Source of the DNA: Planctomycetota bacterium
GTDB taxonomy: Bacteria > Planctomycetota > UBA1135 > GCA-002686595
NCBI GenBank assembly: GCA_020853575.1
Contig: JADYYP010000016.1
Coordinates: 62,001 to 126,000, forward strand
Direction: 5' to 3'
Length of the DNA stretch: 64,000 nucleotides
Part shown: positions 37,568-46,627 of the stretch, piece after piece
Numbering within the stretch: position 1 is the stretch's first letter
How the letters are laid out: each line of letters opens with the position of its first letter
Notes under the pieces: model-generated
The model's input: only the letters and a program-made list of their open reading frames with translations
Told to the model about the DNA's origin: nothing
Databases searched by the model: none
Made by a program: the position numbers and the translations under genes

Positions 37568-37701
37568 TGGGTAGTTTCGTTTGCGAGAGGACGTCGGGAA
37601 GAGTAGCAGACTTCTTGGCTCGAAACAGCGTCGCGACCCAGCGCTCCGGGGATCCGGGGCAATCCACCGCCCGCGCTCAAGAACGAGGGTGACCAACGAC
37701 G

Positions 37702-38562
37702 ATGGGAACGCCGCTCGGGAACCCACCCAGCCTCACCCAGGAGCCCGCCATTTCTGCCGAACGCTGTCTGGAGACCTATCTCCTCGAGATCAACGAAACA
37801 CCCCTCTTGACGGCGGAGCAAGAGCGGGAGTTGGCACGTCGGATTCAGCGTGGTGATGCGCAGGCCCGTGAGCACATGATCCGTGCAAATCTGCGCCTGG
37901 TGGTCTCGATCGCCAAGATCTACGCGGAACGCGGGCTCTCCCTCCAAGACCTGATCGCGGAGGGCAACATCGGCCTGGTGAAAGCCGTCGAGAAGTTCGA
38001 CCCCGACGCCGGATGCCGGTTCAGCACATACGCCACGTGGTGGATCAAGCAGTCCATCCGCCGAGCGCTCGTCAACACCGTCAAATCCGTGCGCGTGCCG
38101 AGCTACATGGCCGAGATGATCTCCAAGTGGCGCGTCGTGAGTCACGAGCTCACTTTCTCGCTCGGTCGCGCGCCGACTGTGGAGGAAGTGGCACTTGAGC
38201 TGGGCATCCCCGAGGAGAGCTGGCCGCTCCTGAAGCGCACGATCCAGTCCTCGAGCTTGGGCGCGCAGGTCTCCCTGGACCGCTTGACGATGCACCAGGA
38301 AACCGTAGAGGACATCAACTCGAAGAGTCCGGACGAGCATCTACTCGATGAGGATCTCCTGCGTAGGCTCGACGGTCTGCTGCAAGTCATCGACGAGCGG
38401 GAGGCGACGATTCTGCGCCTGCGTTACGGTCTAGGTGACGATGCCGCGGAGCCGCTGACGCTCAAGGAGATCGGCAAGATCGTCGGTCTCACCCGTGAAC
38501 GCGTGAGACAGATCGAGCGAGATGCCCTCCGCAAGCTCTACAATGTCATGGGCGGTGAATGA
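37702..38562 (+). CDS. RNA polymerase sigma-70 factor, RpoD/SigA-like
   Basis: The 286-aa sigma factor has regions 1.2 (LETYLLEINETPLLT), 2.1-2.4 (ANLRLVVSIAK, LIAEGNIGLVKAVEKFD, FSTYATWWIKQSIRRA), 3.0-3.1, and 4.2 (LKEIGKIVGLTRERVRQIERDALRKL). It lacks region 1.1 and the large non-conserved insert. It could be a compact primary factor or a group 2 (RpoS-like) factor; the sequence alone does not decide. The hemW gene follows after 3 bp, so the two are probably co-transcribed. Confidence 0.92.
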   Translation: MGTPLGNPPSLTQEPAISAERCLETYLLEINETPLLTAEQERELARRIQRGDAQAREHMIRANLRLVVSIAKIYAERGLSLQDLIAEGNIGLVKAVEKFDPDAGCRFSTYATWWIKQSIRRALVNTVKSVRVPSYMAEMISKWRVVSHELTFSLGRAPTVEEVALELGIPEESWPLLKRTIQSSSLGAQVSLDRLTMHQETVEDINSKSPDEHLLDEDLLRRLDGLLQVIDEREATILRLRYGLGDDAAEPLTLKEIGKIVGLTRERVRQIERDALRKLYNVMGGE

Positions 38563-38565
38563 CGG

Positions 38566-39807
38566 ATGACCACGCGCACGACTCAGCGGGATGACGAACT
38601 CTCGCTGAGCGCGCCGCGAGGGACTCCGCTCTACGTGCACCTGCCATTCTGCGAGGCGAAGTGCCACTACTGCGACTTCTACTCGGTACCGGCCGAAGGG
38701 CAGAACGTCGCCGGCACGCTGGACGCTATCGAGCATGAGATCCGAGAGCGGGCGCCAGAGCATCCTCGGACGGTTTTCGTCGGCGGCGGCACGCCGAGTC
38801 TGCTCGGGATCGACCAGCTGAAGCGGCTGTTTGGGACGCTCGAGCGGCGCAGCGGCTTCTCGAGCTCCGCGCGCGAAGTGACGGTCGAGTGCAATCCCGA
38901 GAGCTTGAACGCGGAGAAGGTCCGTTGCCTCGCGGACTTGGGGGTGACGCGGCTCTCGATCGGGTTCCAAAGCCTGCGCGCAGAGACCTTGGAGCTATTC
39001 GGCCGGGTGCACTCGGTGGCACAGAGCTTCCGAGCCTATGAAGCGGCTCGGTCGGTTGGCCACCTGCAGGTCAATCTCGACCTGATCTACGCCATCCCAG
39101 GCCAGGCTCTTTCCGATTGGCAAGCGGACCTCGAGCGCATACTGGCGCTGGGCCCTGACCACCTCTCCGCGTACAACCTCACCTTCGAGGAGGACACGCT
39201 CTTCCGGCGCTGGCTGGAACAGGGTCGGGTGCGGGCCTTGAACGACGAGGCTGAGCTCGAGTTCTTTCAGTGGACCCGAGCGCGGCTCAGGCGCGCCGGA
39301 CTCCCCGCGTACGAGGTGTCTAATTTCGCATCAAATGGTCTCTTTTGCGCCCATAACGTCAACTACTGGCACAACGGTGAGTACCTCGGAGTGGGCCCCT
39401 CGGCGGTCAGCAAGATCCGCGGGCGTCGCTTCGGCAATCTGAAGCCGTTGGGGGAGTATCGACGGCGCATGGCGGAGGGCAGCAGCGCGGAGGCCTGGCA
39501 TGAAGCGCCAGGGCCGTGGGCTCGCTTGGGTGAAACCTGGTGGCTCGGCTTGCGGCTGTCGGAAGGCCTGCGAGCGGACGAGGCCTGGACGCGCGCGGGC
39601 ATTCCGGACTGGTCGGACGCGGCTGATCCAGCCTTGGAAATCGCGCGCCGCATGGGCGACGGCGGGTGGCTGGAATGCACCGAGGGAACCTGGCGCTTGA
39701 CCGATCGCGGTTGGCCGCTCGCCGACGCCGTGGCGCGCGAGTTCTTGAGGCTCAAGGACCACGTGCCAAGCGCCGCGCCGAAGGCTCTCCCGCGTGGCTT
39801 GAGTTGA
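38566..39807 (+). CDS. hemW: Radical SAM heme chaperone HemW
   Basis: The 413-aa protein has the radical SAM cysteines in CEAKCHYCDF (CxxxCxYC plus following C-D-F typical of HemW), VHLPFC, FVGGGTPSLL, VTVECNPES and RLSIGFQS. HemW binds heme and hands it to target enzymes; it is often misannotated as oxygen-independent coproporphyrinogen III oxidase, but it lacks the extra N-terminal cysteine region of HemN. It follows the sigma gene with a 3-bp gap. Confidence 0.93.
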   Translation: MTTRTTQRDDELSLSAPRGTPLYVHLPFCEAKCHYCDFYSVPAEGQNVAGTLDAIEHEIRERAPEHPRTVFVGGGTPSLLGIDQLKRLFGTLERRSGFSSSAREVTVECNPESLNAEKVRCLADLGVTRLSIGFQSLRAETLELFGRVHSVAQSFRAYEAARSVGHLQVNLDLIYAIPGQALSDWQADLERILALGPDHLSAYNLTFEEDTLFRRWLEQGRVRALNDEAELEFFQWTRARLRRAGLPAYEVSNFASNGLFCAHNVNYWHNGEYLGVGPSAVSKIRGRRFGNLKPLGEYRRRMAEGSSAEAWHEAPGPWARLGETWWLGLRLSEGLRADEAWTRAGIPDWSDAADPALEIARRMGDGGWLECTEGTWRLTDRGWPLADAVAREFLRLKDHVPSAAPKALPRGLS

Positions 39808-39903
39808 AATGCACGGCGCAGCGAGCCCAGGCGGGCGCGGGCACGAGCGTCGGACCCGTCGAGGCGCACCCTCGCGGGACGCTACGATCCGTGGTCGTCG
39901 CCC

Positions 39904-40830
39904 ATGACTCGGAATTTCGCCGACCGTCTGAATGCCGCCATCGCTCGCTGTGGCAACGCCTGCCTGGTCGGACTCGACCCGCACCTCGAGCTCTTGCCCA
40001 GCGAGTTCGACGACGCGCGCGATGTCCATTGCTCGCGCGCTCGACGCGCGCAACGGGTGGGGGACTTTTGTTGTCAGGTGATCGACCTGATCGCTGAGCG
40101 CGTCCCGGCGGTGAAGCCGCAATCCGCGTTCTTCGAGGTGCTCGGCGCCGACGGAGCCCAGGCCTGGGAGCGTGTCGTGTGCCACGCACACCGCGCGAAC
40201 CTGTTGGTCATTGGGGACGTCAAGCGTGGCGACATCGCATCCACGGCTGCGGCCTACGCGACCGCCTTCCTGGAGGGTTCGACTCCGGGCGAGCGTGAGC
40301 ACCTGTGCGACGCGGTCACGCTCAGCCCATTCCTAGGCGCGGACTCGATCGACCCGTTCCTGAGCGCGTGCCGGCGCAGCGGTACTGGCGCGTACGTGCT
40401 CGTCCGAACGTCGAACAAAGGCAGCGCGGACTTCCAGCGCCATGGTGAACCAGAGCTGTCCTTCCTGGTCGCCGACAAGGTGAAGCAGTGGGGCGCGGAC
40501 TTGGTGGGGGAAAGCGGTTGGTCCAGCATTGGCGCGGTCGTCGGTGCGACCCACGGAGCGGAATTGCGGGCCTTCCGCGAGCGCATGCCCCGCACTCCCT
40601 TCTTGTTGCCGGGCTACGGCGCTCAAGGCGCGAGCGCGAGCGATGTCGTCGGCGCCTTCACTTCGTCCGCGTCGGGTCCGCCGCTGGGAGCACTGGTCAA
40701 CTCCTCGCGCGGGATCACGTTCGCATACCGCGACGCGCAACATCGTGGCAAGCCCTGGCAACGTGCGACCAGCGACGCACTCGACACGATGATCCGTGAG
40801 ATCACCGCGGCGCTCGGCGCTGTGCGCTGA
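39904..40830 (+). CDS. pyrF: Orotidine 5'-phosphate decarboxylase, subfamily 2
   Basis: The 308-aa enzyme makes UMP from OMP in pyrimidine synthesis. The catalytic segment is GDVKRGDIASTA; VKPQSAFFE, VTLSPFLGADSIDPF and PFLLPGYGAQGA are the typical features of the longer subfamily 2. About 300 residues is normal for that group. An insertion-like stretch at about residues 38-54 (DARDVHCSRARRAQR) replaces part of the usual sequence and is Arg-rich. It starts 11 bp before bshC. Confidence 0.92.
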   Translation: MTRNFADRLNAAIARCGNACLVGLDPHLELLPSEFDDARDVHCSRARRAQRVGDFCCQVIDLIAERVPAVKPQSAFFEVLGADGAQAWERVVCHAHRANLLVIGDVKRGDIASTAAAYATAFLEGSTPGEREHLCDAVTLSPFLGADSIDPFLSACRRSGTGAYVLVRTSNKGSADFQRHGEPELSFLVADKVKQWGADLVGESGWSSIGAVVGATHGAELRAFRERMPRTPFLLPGYGAQGASASDVVGAFTSSASGPPLGALVNSSRGITFAYRDAQHRGKPWQRATSDALDTMIREITAALGAVR

Positions 40831-40841
40831 CGGAACGCGCC

Positions 40842-42455
40842 ATGCTGTCGTTCGAGATCCTGCCGAGCTCCGCGATTGGCCTCTCCGACTTCGCTCGCGT
40901 CGCGTCGCAGATCCCGCGATTCCGTTTCGCGACCCGCCTCGAAGACATCGCGGCTCTCGATGATCGCTTGGATCTCGACGACCGTCGCGAACTCTCCGAG
41001 ACACTCGAGCAGCACCTCGCGGCGTTCGCGCCGAACGTCGCAGTTCTCGATGCGCTGCGCGCGCTGGCGCGGCCTGGATCGAGCTGCGTGGTCACTGGTC
41101 AACAACCGGGATTGCTCGGAGGTCCGCTGTACTCGCTGTTCAAGGCGCTGCACGCGATCAGACTCGCTCGCTCCCTGTCACAAGCGTGGGAACGCCCCGT
41201 CGCGCCGCTTTTTTGGAACCACGCCGACGACCACGACGTCGCCGAAGTGCATCACGCGTGGTTGCTCAACGAGAATCTCGACCTGCAGCGCGTGGCCCTC
41301 GCTGGACTCTCTTCGGGCCGTCAGCCGCTCTCGCGCATTCGCTTCGAAGAGGAAAAGCACAAGCTCGGCGCAGTGCGAGAGGCTGTGCGACGTGCGATGC
41401 CACAGCACGCGCACTTGGACGACGCACTAGACGCCTTCATGCCGCGCGAGCACGAGTCGTTCGCTACAGCAACCACTCGCGCCTTGACGGACTTGCTCGG
41501 CCCACTCGGTCTGGTGGTGCTCGAGCCCGACTGGATACGCACCCCGATGTCGCGAGCTCTCGCGCGCATCTCCGCGCAACCGATCGCAGAACCGTTGGCC
41601 GAGGGAGAGCGCGTGCTCGTTCAACTCGGCCTGAGACCTGCGATCGAAAGCGCGAACGCCGCGCTCTTGTTCCGAGTGGACCAGCACGGGCGTCACGCGC
41701 TGCGACTCGGCGGTGAGGGTTTCCGCTACGAAGGCGAGGAAGGTTCGCGCACGGCGACCGAGCTGGCGGCAGAGATCGTGGACGCGCCGCTCGAGTGGTC
41801 ACCGGGAGCGCTCTTGCGACCTCTGGTCCAAGACAGCGTGTTGCCGTCGGTGGCGTACGTCGGCGGCTGGGGCGAACTGGAGTACCTCGCGCAATTGGGT
41901 CCGCTGCGAGCTGCGTGCGGCGTGCCATCGACCGCGGCCGTCCCTCGCTGGTCTTGCACGTTGATCGAGCCCGAGACCGCCGAAGCGCTGGCGCAACTCG
42001 GTGTGACGGCGGGCAACGTGATCGAATCGCGCGCACGCGTCCTCGTCGACCAAGACGACACGCCTGCCCCTCAAGTCGTGGTCGAGCTGCGCGAGATCGC
42101 CGCGCGCGCAGCCAAGGAACTCGTGGCGCGCAAGGCGCAATTGGCGGAGCTCGACCGCGGGCTCGCCGCGAACCTGCCGCGTACCGCGGACCAGATTCGC
42201 TCGCTGGTGGAGAAGATCTGTGAGAAGGCCGAGCGCGTCGACGCCAACCGTCGCGGCCGAGGCAAGCGCCTGTTGCGCCGCGCTGGCAACACGCTGTGCC
42301 CACGCGGAGAGTTGCAGGAGCGGATTCTCGGCCCGTTGCCGTTCGTCGCGCGCTGGGGTACGGATTGGATCGGCGAGTTGTTCGAGCGCATGACCGCGAT
42401 GCCAGAGGGTCATCTGCTCGCGAGCTTCGAGGCACCCCCGAGAGAGACGAAATGA
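40842..42455 (+). CDS. bshC: Bacillithiol biosynthesis cysteine-adding enzyme BshC
   Basis: The 537-aa protein matches the length and signatures of BshC: VVTGQQPGLLGGPLYSLFKALHAIRLA, FWNHADDHDVAEVHH, and a C-terminal coiled coil. It is thought to add cysteine to glucosaminyl-malate, giving bacillithiol. It overlaps bshB1 by ATGA. Bacillithiol is best known in Firmicutes and Deinococcus; other phyla, including Bacteroidetes and Chlorobi, have related genes. Confidence 0.95.
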   Translation: MLSFEILPSSAIGLSDFARVASQIPRFRFATRLEDIAALDDRLDLDDRRELSETLEQHLAAFAPNVAVLDALRALARPGSSCVVTGQQPGLLGGPLYSLFKALHAIRLARSLSQAWERPVAPLFWNHADDHDVAEVHHAWLLNENLDLQRVALAGLSSGRQPLSRIRFEEEKHKLGAVREAVRRAMPQHAHLDDALDAFMPREHESFATATTRALTDLLGPLGLVVLEPDWIRTPMSRALARISAQPIAEPLAEGERVLVQLGLRPAIESANAALLFRVDQHGRHALRLGGEGFRYEGEEGSRTATELAAEIVDAPLEWSPGALLRPLVQDSVLPSVAYVGGWGELEYLAQLGPLRAACGVPSTAAVPRWSCTLIEPETAEALAQLGVTAGNVIESRARVLVDQDDTPAPQVVVELREIAARAAKELVARKAQLAELDRGLAANLPRTADQIRSLVEKICEKAERVDANRRGRGKRLLRRAGNTLCPRGELQERILGPLPFVARWGTDWIGELFERMTAMPEGHLLASFEAPPRETK

Positions 42456-43165
42456 AACTCGACGTGCTGGTGATCGCGGCCCACCCGGACGACGCCGAGA
42501 TCTGTGTCGGAGGTTCGATCTTGCGCTGGTGTGACGCCGGGCGAGCAGTGGGCATCGTGGATCTCACTCGCGGGGAGCTGGGCACACGCGGCAGCGCCGC
42601 CGATCGCGCCGCCGAGACGGCCGCGGCCAACTTGCAGATGCGCTTGGCGCTGCGGACCAACCTGGAGCAACCCGACGGGCGCGTGACACCGACGGTCGAG
42701 GCACGTGAGCGCTTGGCGCGCGTGATGCGCGAGACCGCCCCCGAGGTGGTCATCGCCCAGCACACCGACGACTTGCACCCCGACCACGCCGCGACGGGCT
42801 GGTTGGCACGTCAGGCTTGGTATCTCGCCGGTCTGTCGCGCCTCGCGGAACTCGACGGATCCGCTCCCGCGCGACGGCCAAAGCGCTTCTTCAGCTTCAT
42901 GGGACACGTTCCCTTCGAACCGACCTTGGTGGTCGACATCGGACCCGTGTGGGAGCGCAAGTGTGAACTGGTGCGCTGCTATGCCAGCCAACTCGCGCCA
43001 GGCAATGACAGCGATCGTGGCCAGCACTTCTTGTTCGGCGCGGACATCCTGTCGCGCATGGAAACGCGCGCGCGCTTCTTCGGGGAGCGCATCGGCGTAC
43101 GTTTCGGCGAGCCCTTGCTCGCGCTCGGACCGCTGGCCCTGGGAGATCCGTCGATCCTCTTGTAG
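42452..43165 (+). CDS. bshB1: N-acetyl-alpha-D-glucosaminyl L-malate deacetylase BshB1
   Basis: The 237-aa LmbE/PIG-L-type zinc deacetylase removes acetyl from GlcNAc-malate. It shows the zinc-binding AHPDDAE near the start and HPDH (DLHPDHAATG) later, and RGELGTRGS and FGADILSRMETRARFFGERIGVRFGEPLL typical of BshB1. It overlaps bshC by ATGA, and parA begins 45 bp downstream. Together with bshA and bshC this gives a complete three-enzyme bacillithiol pathway. Confidence 0.93.
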   Translation: MKLDVLVIAAHPDDAEICVGGSILRWCDAGRAVGIVDLTRGELGTRGSAADRAAETAAANLQMRLALRTNLEQPDGRVTPTVEARERLARVMRETAPEVVIAQHTDDLHPDHAATGWLARQAWYLAGLSRLAELDGSAPARRPKRFFSFMGHVPFEPTLVVDIGPVWERKCELVRCYASQLAPGNDSDRGQHFLFGADILSRMETRARFFGERIGVRFGEPLLALGPLALGDPSILL

Positions 43166-43210
43166 TTCCAAGCGGACGAGCGCGCTCGGTTGAGTAGAAT
43201 CCGCCGCGAA

Positions 43211-44281
43211 ATGCGTCGGATCGCGCTGATCAACCAGAAGGGTGGAGTTGGCAAGACCACCACCACCGTGAATCTCGGCGCCGCTCTGGCGCGGTTGGGT
43301 CGGCGTGTGGTGCTGGTCGATCTCGACCCGCAAGCGAACCTGTCGCTGCACCTCGATGTCCAGCTGCGCAGCGGCGAGCCGTCGTCCTACTCGGTGTTGC
43401 TCGGCAACACTCCTTTCGCGAGCGCTCTGCGTGCGTCGCGCACGGAGCGCCTGAGTCTGCTGCCTTCGAACATCGATCTGTCTGGGGCCGAGCTCGAGCT
43501 CGCCAACACCTTCGGTCGCGAGATGATCCTGCGCGATGCGCTGGACACGTGGGAGAAGGAGCACCGCGAGAAGCACGGCGAGTCGCCGGCCGACTACGTG
43601 TTGCTCGACTGTCCCCCGAGTCTCGGGTTGCTCTCGGTCAATGGGCTGGTCGCCGCCTGCGAAGCGGTGATCGCCGTGCAAACCGAGTTCTTCGCGCTGC
43701 AAGGCATGACCAAGCTGGTCGAGGTGGTGCAGCTCCTGAGGCGCCGCCTGAATCCGAAACTCGAGATCACGGGTTTCCTTCCGTGCCTGTACGACAACCG
43801 CACGAAGCTCGCGCGCGAGGTGATCGCCGAGTTGCGCGCCCACTTCCCCGGTCGCGTCTTCACTCGCGCCGTGGCGAAGAACGTCAAGCTGGCCGAGGCT
43901 CCGAGCTACGGCAAGACGATCTTCGAGTACGCGCCCGAGTCCTCGGGTGCGACGGACTACGAGTTGATCGCGCTCGAGGTCATCGCACAGGAAGCGCGCG
44001 ATGCCGAGTTGAGCGCGCGCTATCCCTCGCCGCCGCGCGCTGCGCTCACCGTACCCAAGCCCGCGCCCAAGCCCACGTCCAAGCCCAAGCGAGAGACCAA
44101 GCCGGCGCCGCCAGCCGAAACTCTCGCTGACGTGCTGCTGACTCCCGCTGCGAAGCCCGCGCCCGCAACGCAGACAGAGCCCGCCGTTTCGACCTCCGAC
44201 GTTTCGACCTCCGCCGCCGTCGACGAGTTGCCCGAGCTCCCGCCGGATTCCGTGCTGCTCGAAGACCAGCTTCGCAACTGA
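43211..44281 (+). CDS. parA: Chromosome partitioning ATPase ParA (Soj family)
   Basis: The 356-aa ATPase has the deviant Walker A KGGVGKTTTTVNL, Walker A' DLDPQANLS, and Walker B LLDCPPSLGLLSVN, as in chromosomal Soj/ParA. Residues beyond about 275 form an extra low-complexity tail rich in Pro, Lys, Ala and Thr, with a short internal DNA repeat. It moves ParB-parS complexes apart. It is located inside the bsh cluster rather than next to parB. ATG 43211 gives the typical MRRIALINQKGG start. Confidence 0.94.
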   Translation: MRRIALINQKGGVGKTTTTVNLGAALARLGRRVVLVDLDPQANLSLHLDVQLRSGEPSSYSVLLGNTPFASALRASRTERLSLLPSNIDLSGAELELANTFGREMILRDALDTWEKEHREKHGESPADYVLLDCPPSLGLLSVNGLVAACEAVIAVQTEFFALQGMTKLVEVVQLLRRRLNPKLEITGFLPCLYDNRTKLAREVIAELRAHFPGRVFTRAVAKNVKLAEAPSYGKTIFEYAPESSGATDYELIALEVIAQEARDAELSARYPSPPRAALTVPKPAPKPTSKPKRETKPAPPAETLADVLLTPAAKPAPATQTEPAVSTSDVSTSAAVDELPELPPDSVLLEDQLRN

Positions 44282-44285
44282 CGCC

Positions 44286-45446
44286 GTGGCCAACGCGTTG
44301 CGCATCGGGATCCTGTGTCATCCGACCTATGGAGGGTCCGGTGTCGTGGCCAGCGAGCTCGCGCTTTCGCTGGCCGAAACCGGACACGAGGTGCATTTGT
44401 TCTCGCACGAGGTCCCGCCGCGGCTGGCACGCTCGCCGGGGCTGGTGCAGATGCACCGTGCGCAGGGCGTTCCGTACCCGTTGTTCCACTCGACGCCGCA
44501 CGATCTCGCGATCACGTCCGCGATCCTCAACGTCCACCGCGCCGGCGGCCTCGACATCCTGCACGCACACTATGCGCTGCCGCACGCAGTGTCCGCGTTC
44601 CTCGCGCGCTCGGCAGCACAAGCAGACACAGGACGTCCCGCGCCGCGCATCGTCACGACGCTGCATGGAACCGACATCACCTTGATCGGCAACGACCCGT
44701 CCTATGCCCCGCTGACACAGTTCGTGATCTCGGCCAGTGACGCGGTGACCACGGTCTCGCGCTGGCTGGCCGACGAGACGCGCGCGCGCTTTTGTCCAGG
44801 CATGGGCGGCCCGTGTGGCATCGACGTGATCCACAACTTCGTCGACACCGCATGGTTCTCGCCGGACGCCAAGGCCAGTCCGAGCGTGTGCCGTCAGTCT
44901 CACGGACCGACCGCCGTGCACGTCAGCAATTTCCGTCCGGTGAAGCGCGTCCCGTGGCTGGTGCGCGCGTTCGCAAAGGCAAGCGCGGGAAGCTCGGCGC
45001 GGCTCGTGCTCGTGGGCGATGGGCCGGACCAGGCAGCGAGCCGCGAAGTCGCGCGCGAGATGGGCATCAGCGAGCGCGTGCTGTTCCTCGGTGAGCGCGA
45101 CGCGTTGCCCGAGCTGCTTGCGCCGGCCGACGTGTTCTTGCTGTCGAGCTCGTCGGAGTCGTTCGGCCTGTCGGCCCTCGAAGCGATGTCGTGCGGCACC
45201 CCCGTGGTCGCCACCGACGCGGGCGGGGTACGAGAGGTCGTGGAGCACGGTGTGACGGGTCTACTGTCGGACATCGACGACATCGAGCGCTTCGCCGAGC
45301 ACCTCGCGCAACTGCTCCACGATCGCACGCGAGCGCTGGCCATGGGCGAAGCCGCGCGACGCTCGGCCGTCGAGCGCTTCGATCGCGCAAAGGTCGTCTC
45401 GGCCTACGAGGCCCTCTATCGACGCGTGCTCGCCGCGCAGCGTTAG
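44286..45446 (+). CDS. bshA: N-acetyl-alpha-D-glucosaminyl L-malate synthase BshA
   Basis: The 386-aa GT4 glycosyltransferase joins UDP-GlcNAc and L-malate in the first bacillithiol step. Signatures: CHPTYGGSGVVASELALSL, the HLFSHEVPPRL motif, HAHYALPHAVSAF, TTLHGTDITLIG, and the GT4 donor-binding ESFGLSALEAM. The GTG start lies 4 bp after parA's stop. The cysteine desulfurase follows after 2 bp, so all five genes from bshC onward look like one transcription unit. Confidence 0.94.
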   Translation: MANALRIGILCHPTYGGSGVVASELALSLAETGHEVHLFSHEVPPRLARSPGLVQMHRAQGVPYPLFHSTPHDLAITSAILNVHRAGGLDILHAHYALPHAVSAFLARSAAQADTGRPAPRIVTTLHGTDITLIGNDPSYAPLTQFVISASDAVTTVSRWLADETRARFCPGMGGPCGIDVIHNFVDTAWFSPDAKASPSVCRQSHGPTAVHVSNFRPVKRVPWLVRAFAKASAGSSARLVLVGDGPDQAASREVAREMGISERVLFLGERDALPELLAPADVFLLSSSSESFGLSALEAMSCGTPVVATDAGGVREVVEHGVTGLLSDIDDIERFAEHLAQLLHDRTRALAMGEAARRSAVERFDRAKVVSAYEALYRRVLAAQR

Positions 45447-45448
45447 CC

Positions 45449-46627
45449 GTGGAGCGCATCTACCTCGACCACAACGCAACGACGCCGATGCGCGCCGAGG
45501 TACGCGCTCGCTTTCTGGCTGCGCTGGACGAGGTGAGCGGCAACCCTTCGAGCCTCCACGACTCCGGGCGTCGCGCGCGACACCTGCTCGACGATGCCCG
45601 CCAGCGTGTGGCCGCGGCGCTTGCCGTCGACGAAGACGAGATCGTGTTCACGTCCGGAGGAACCGAAGCCAACAACCTGGCGCTCTTCGGCGTGCTGCAC
45701 GACGGCGCCGATCGACGGGCACTGGCCGTGGGCGCAACAGAGCACTCATCCGTCCTGGGGCCCGCGCGCGAGCTCGAGCGGCGCGGCCACGGCCTGCACG
45801 TACTTCCGGTCGATTCCACGGGCACGATCGAGCTCGAGACCTTGACCGAGCTCGCAAAACGCAGCGAGCTCGCCTTGGTGTCGGTGATGGCCGCCAACAA
45901 CGAGATCGGCACGCTCGCGCCGCTCGCGGACATTCGTCCCCGACTTCCCGCGGGCGCCAAGGCGCCGCTGTTCCACAGCGACGCGGTGCAGGCGCTGGGG
46001 CGCGCCGCGCTGGACTTGCGCGGGTGGGGGATCGACCTCGCCAGCTTCAGCGCGCACAAGCTGGGCGGGCCGCTCGGAGTGGGAGTGCTGTTCAAGCGCC
46101 GCGCTCTCGAGCTGCGGCCACTGATGTTCGGCGGCGAGCAGGAAGGCGCGCTGAGGCCGGGCACGGAAAACGTGGCGGCGATCTCCGCAGCGGCGCTGGC
46201 GATCGAGCTGGCCGTGCGCGAGCGCGCCAGCCTCGAAGAGCGCCTGCGCCGGCTGTCGATGGACCTGTGGAAGGAACTCGGGCAGCGCTTGAGCGACGTT
46301 CGCCTGATCGGCCTGCCGCTGGACCACGCGCGCCGCCTGCCGGGCACGCTCAACATGCTGACGCACACACACGACGGCAAGGTGCTGGTGATGCGGCTCG
46401 ACCTCGAGGGACTCGAGTGCAGCGCGGGGTCGGCCTGTGCCAGCGGCTCGCTCGAGCCCAGCCACGTTCTGCTCGCCCTCGGACACGTAGCAGAGGAGGC
46501 GCGCGCCGGTCTGCGCGTGAGCTTGGGGCGTTCGAGCACGTGGAGTGATGTTCGAAAAGCCGTGGATATCTTGGGGAGAACTTTGGGAGCGACGAACGCA
46601 AAGCGCGACGAGCGCAGTGGTTTGTGA
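45449..46627 (+). CDS. Cysteine desulfurase (IscS/NifS family)
   Basis: The 392-aa PLP enzyme takes sulfur from cysteine for Fe-S clusters and thiolation. Marks: IYLDHNATTPM start, FTSGGTEANN, the PLP lysine in SAHKLGGP, and the persulfide cysteine loop SAGSACASGSLEPSHVLLAL. No IscU or IscA is adjacent, unlike the isc operon. The GTG start is 2 bp after bshA, an arrangement linking sulfur mobilisation to the low-molecular-weight thiol genes. Downstream 410 bp lies dnaA. Confidence 0.92.
   Translation: MERIYLDHNATTPMRAEVRARFLAALDEVSGNPSSLHDSGRRARHLLDDARQRVAAALAVDEDEIVFTSGGTEANNLALFGVLHDGADRRALAVGATEHSSVLGPARELERRGHGLHVLPVDSTGTIELETLTELAKRSELALVSVMAANNEIGTLAPLADIRPRLPAGAKAPLFHSDAVQALGRAALDLRGWGIDLASFSAHKLGGPLGVGVLFKRRALELRPLMFGGEQEGALRPGTENVAAISAAALAIELAVRERASLEERLRRLSMDLWKELGQRLSDVRLIGLPLDHARRLPGTLNMLTHTHDGKVLVMRLDLEGLECSAGSACASGSLEPSHVLLALGHVAEEARAGLRVSLGRSSTWSDVRKAVDILGRTLGATNAKRDERSGL

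Noticed and set aside
43195-43200. TAGAAT as a -10 promoter box for parA
   Set aside because: It lies only 11 bases from the start codon and has no -35 or TGn extension; the tight gene spacing suggests read-through from bshC-bshB1.
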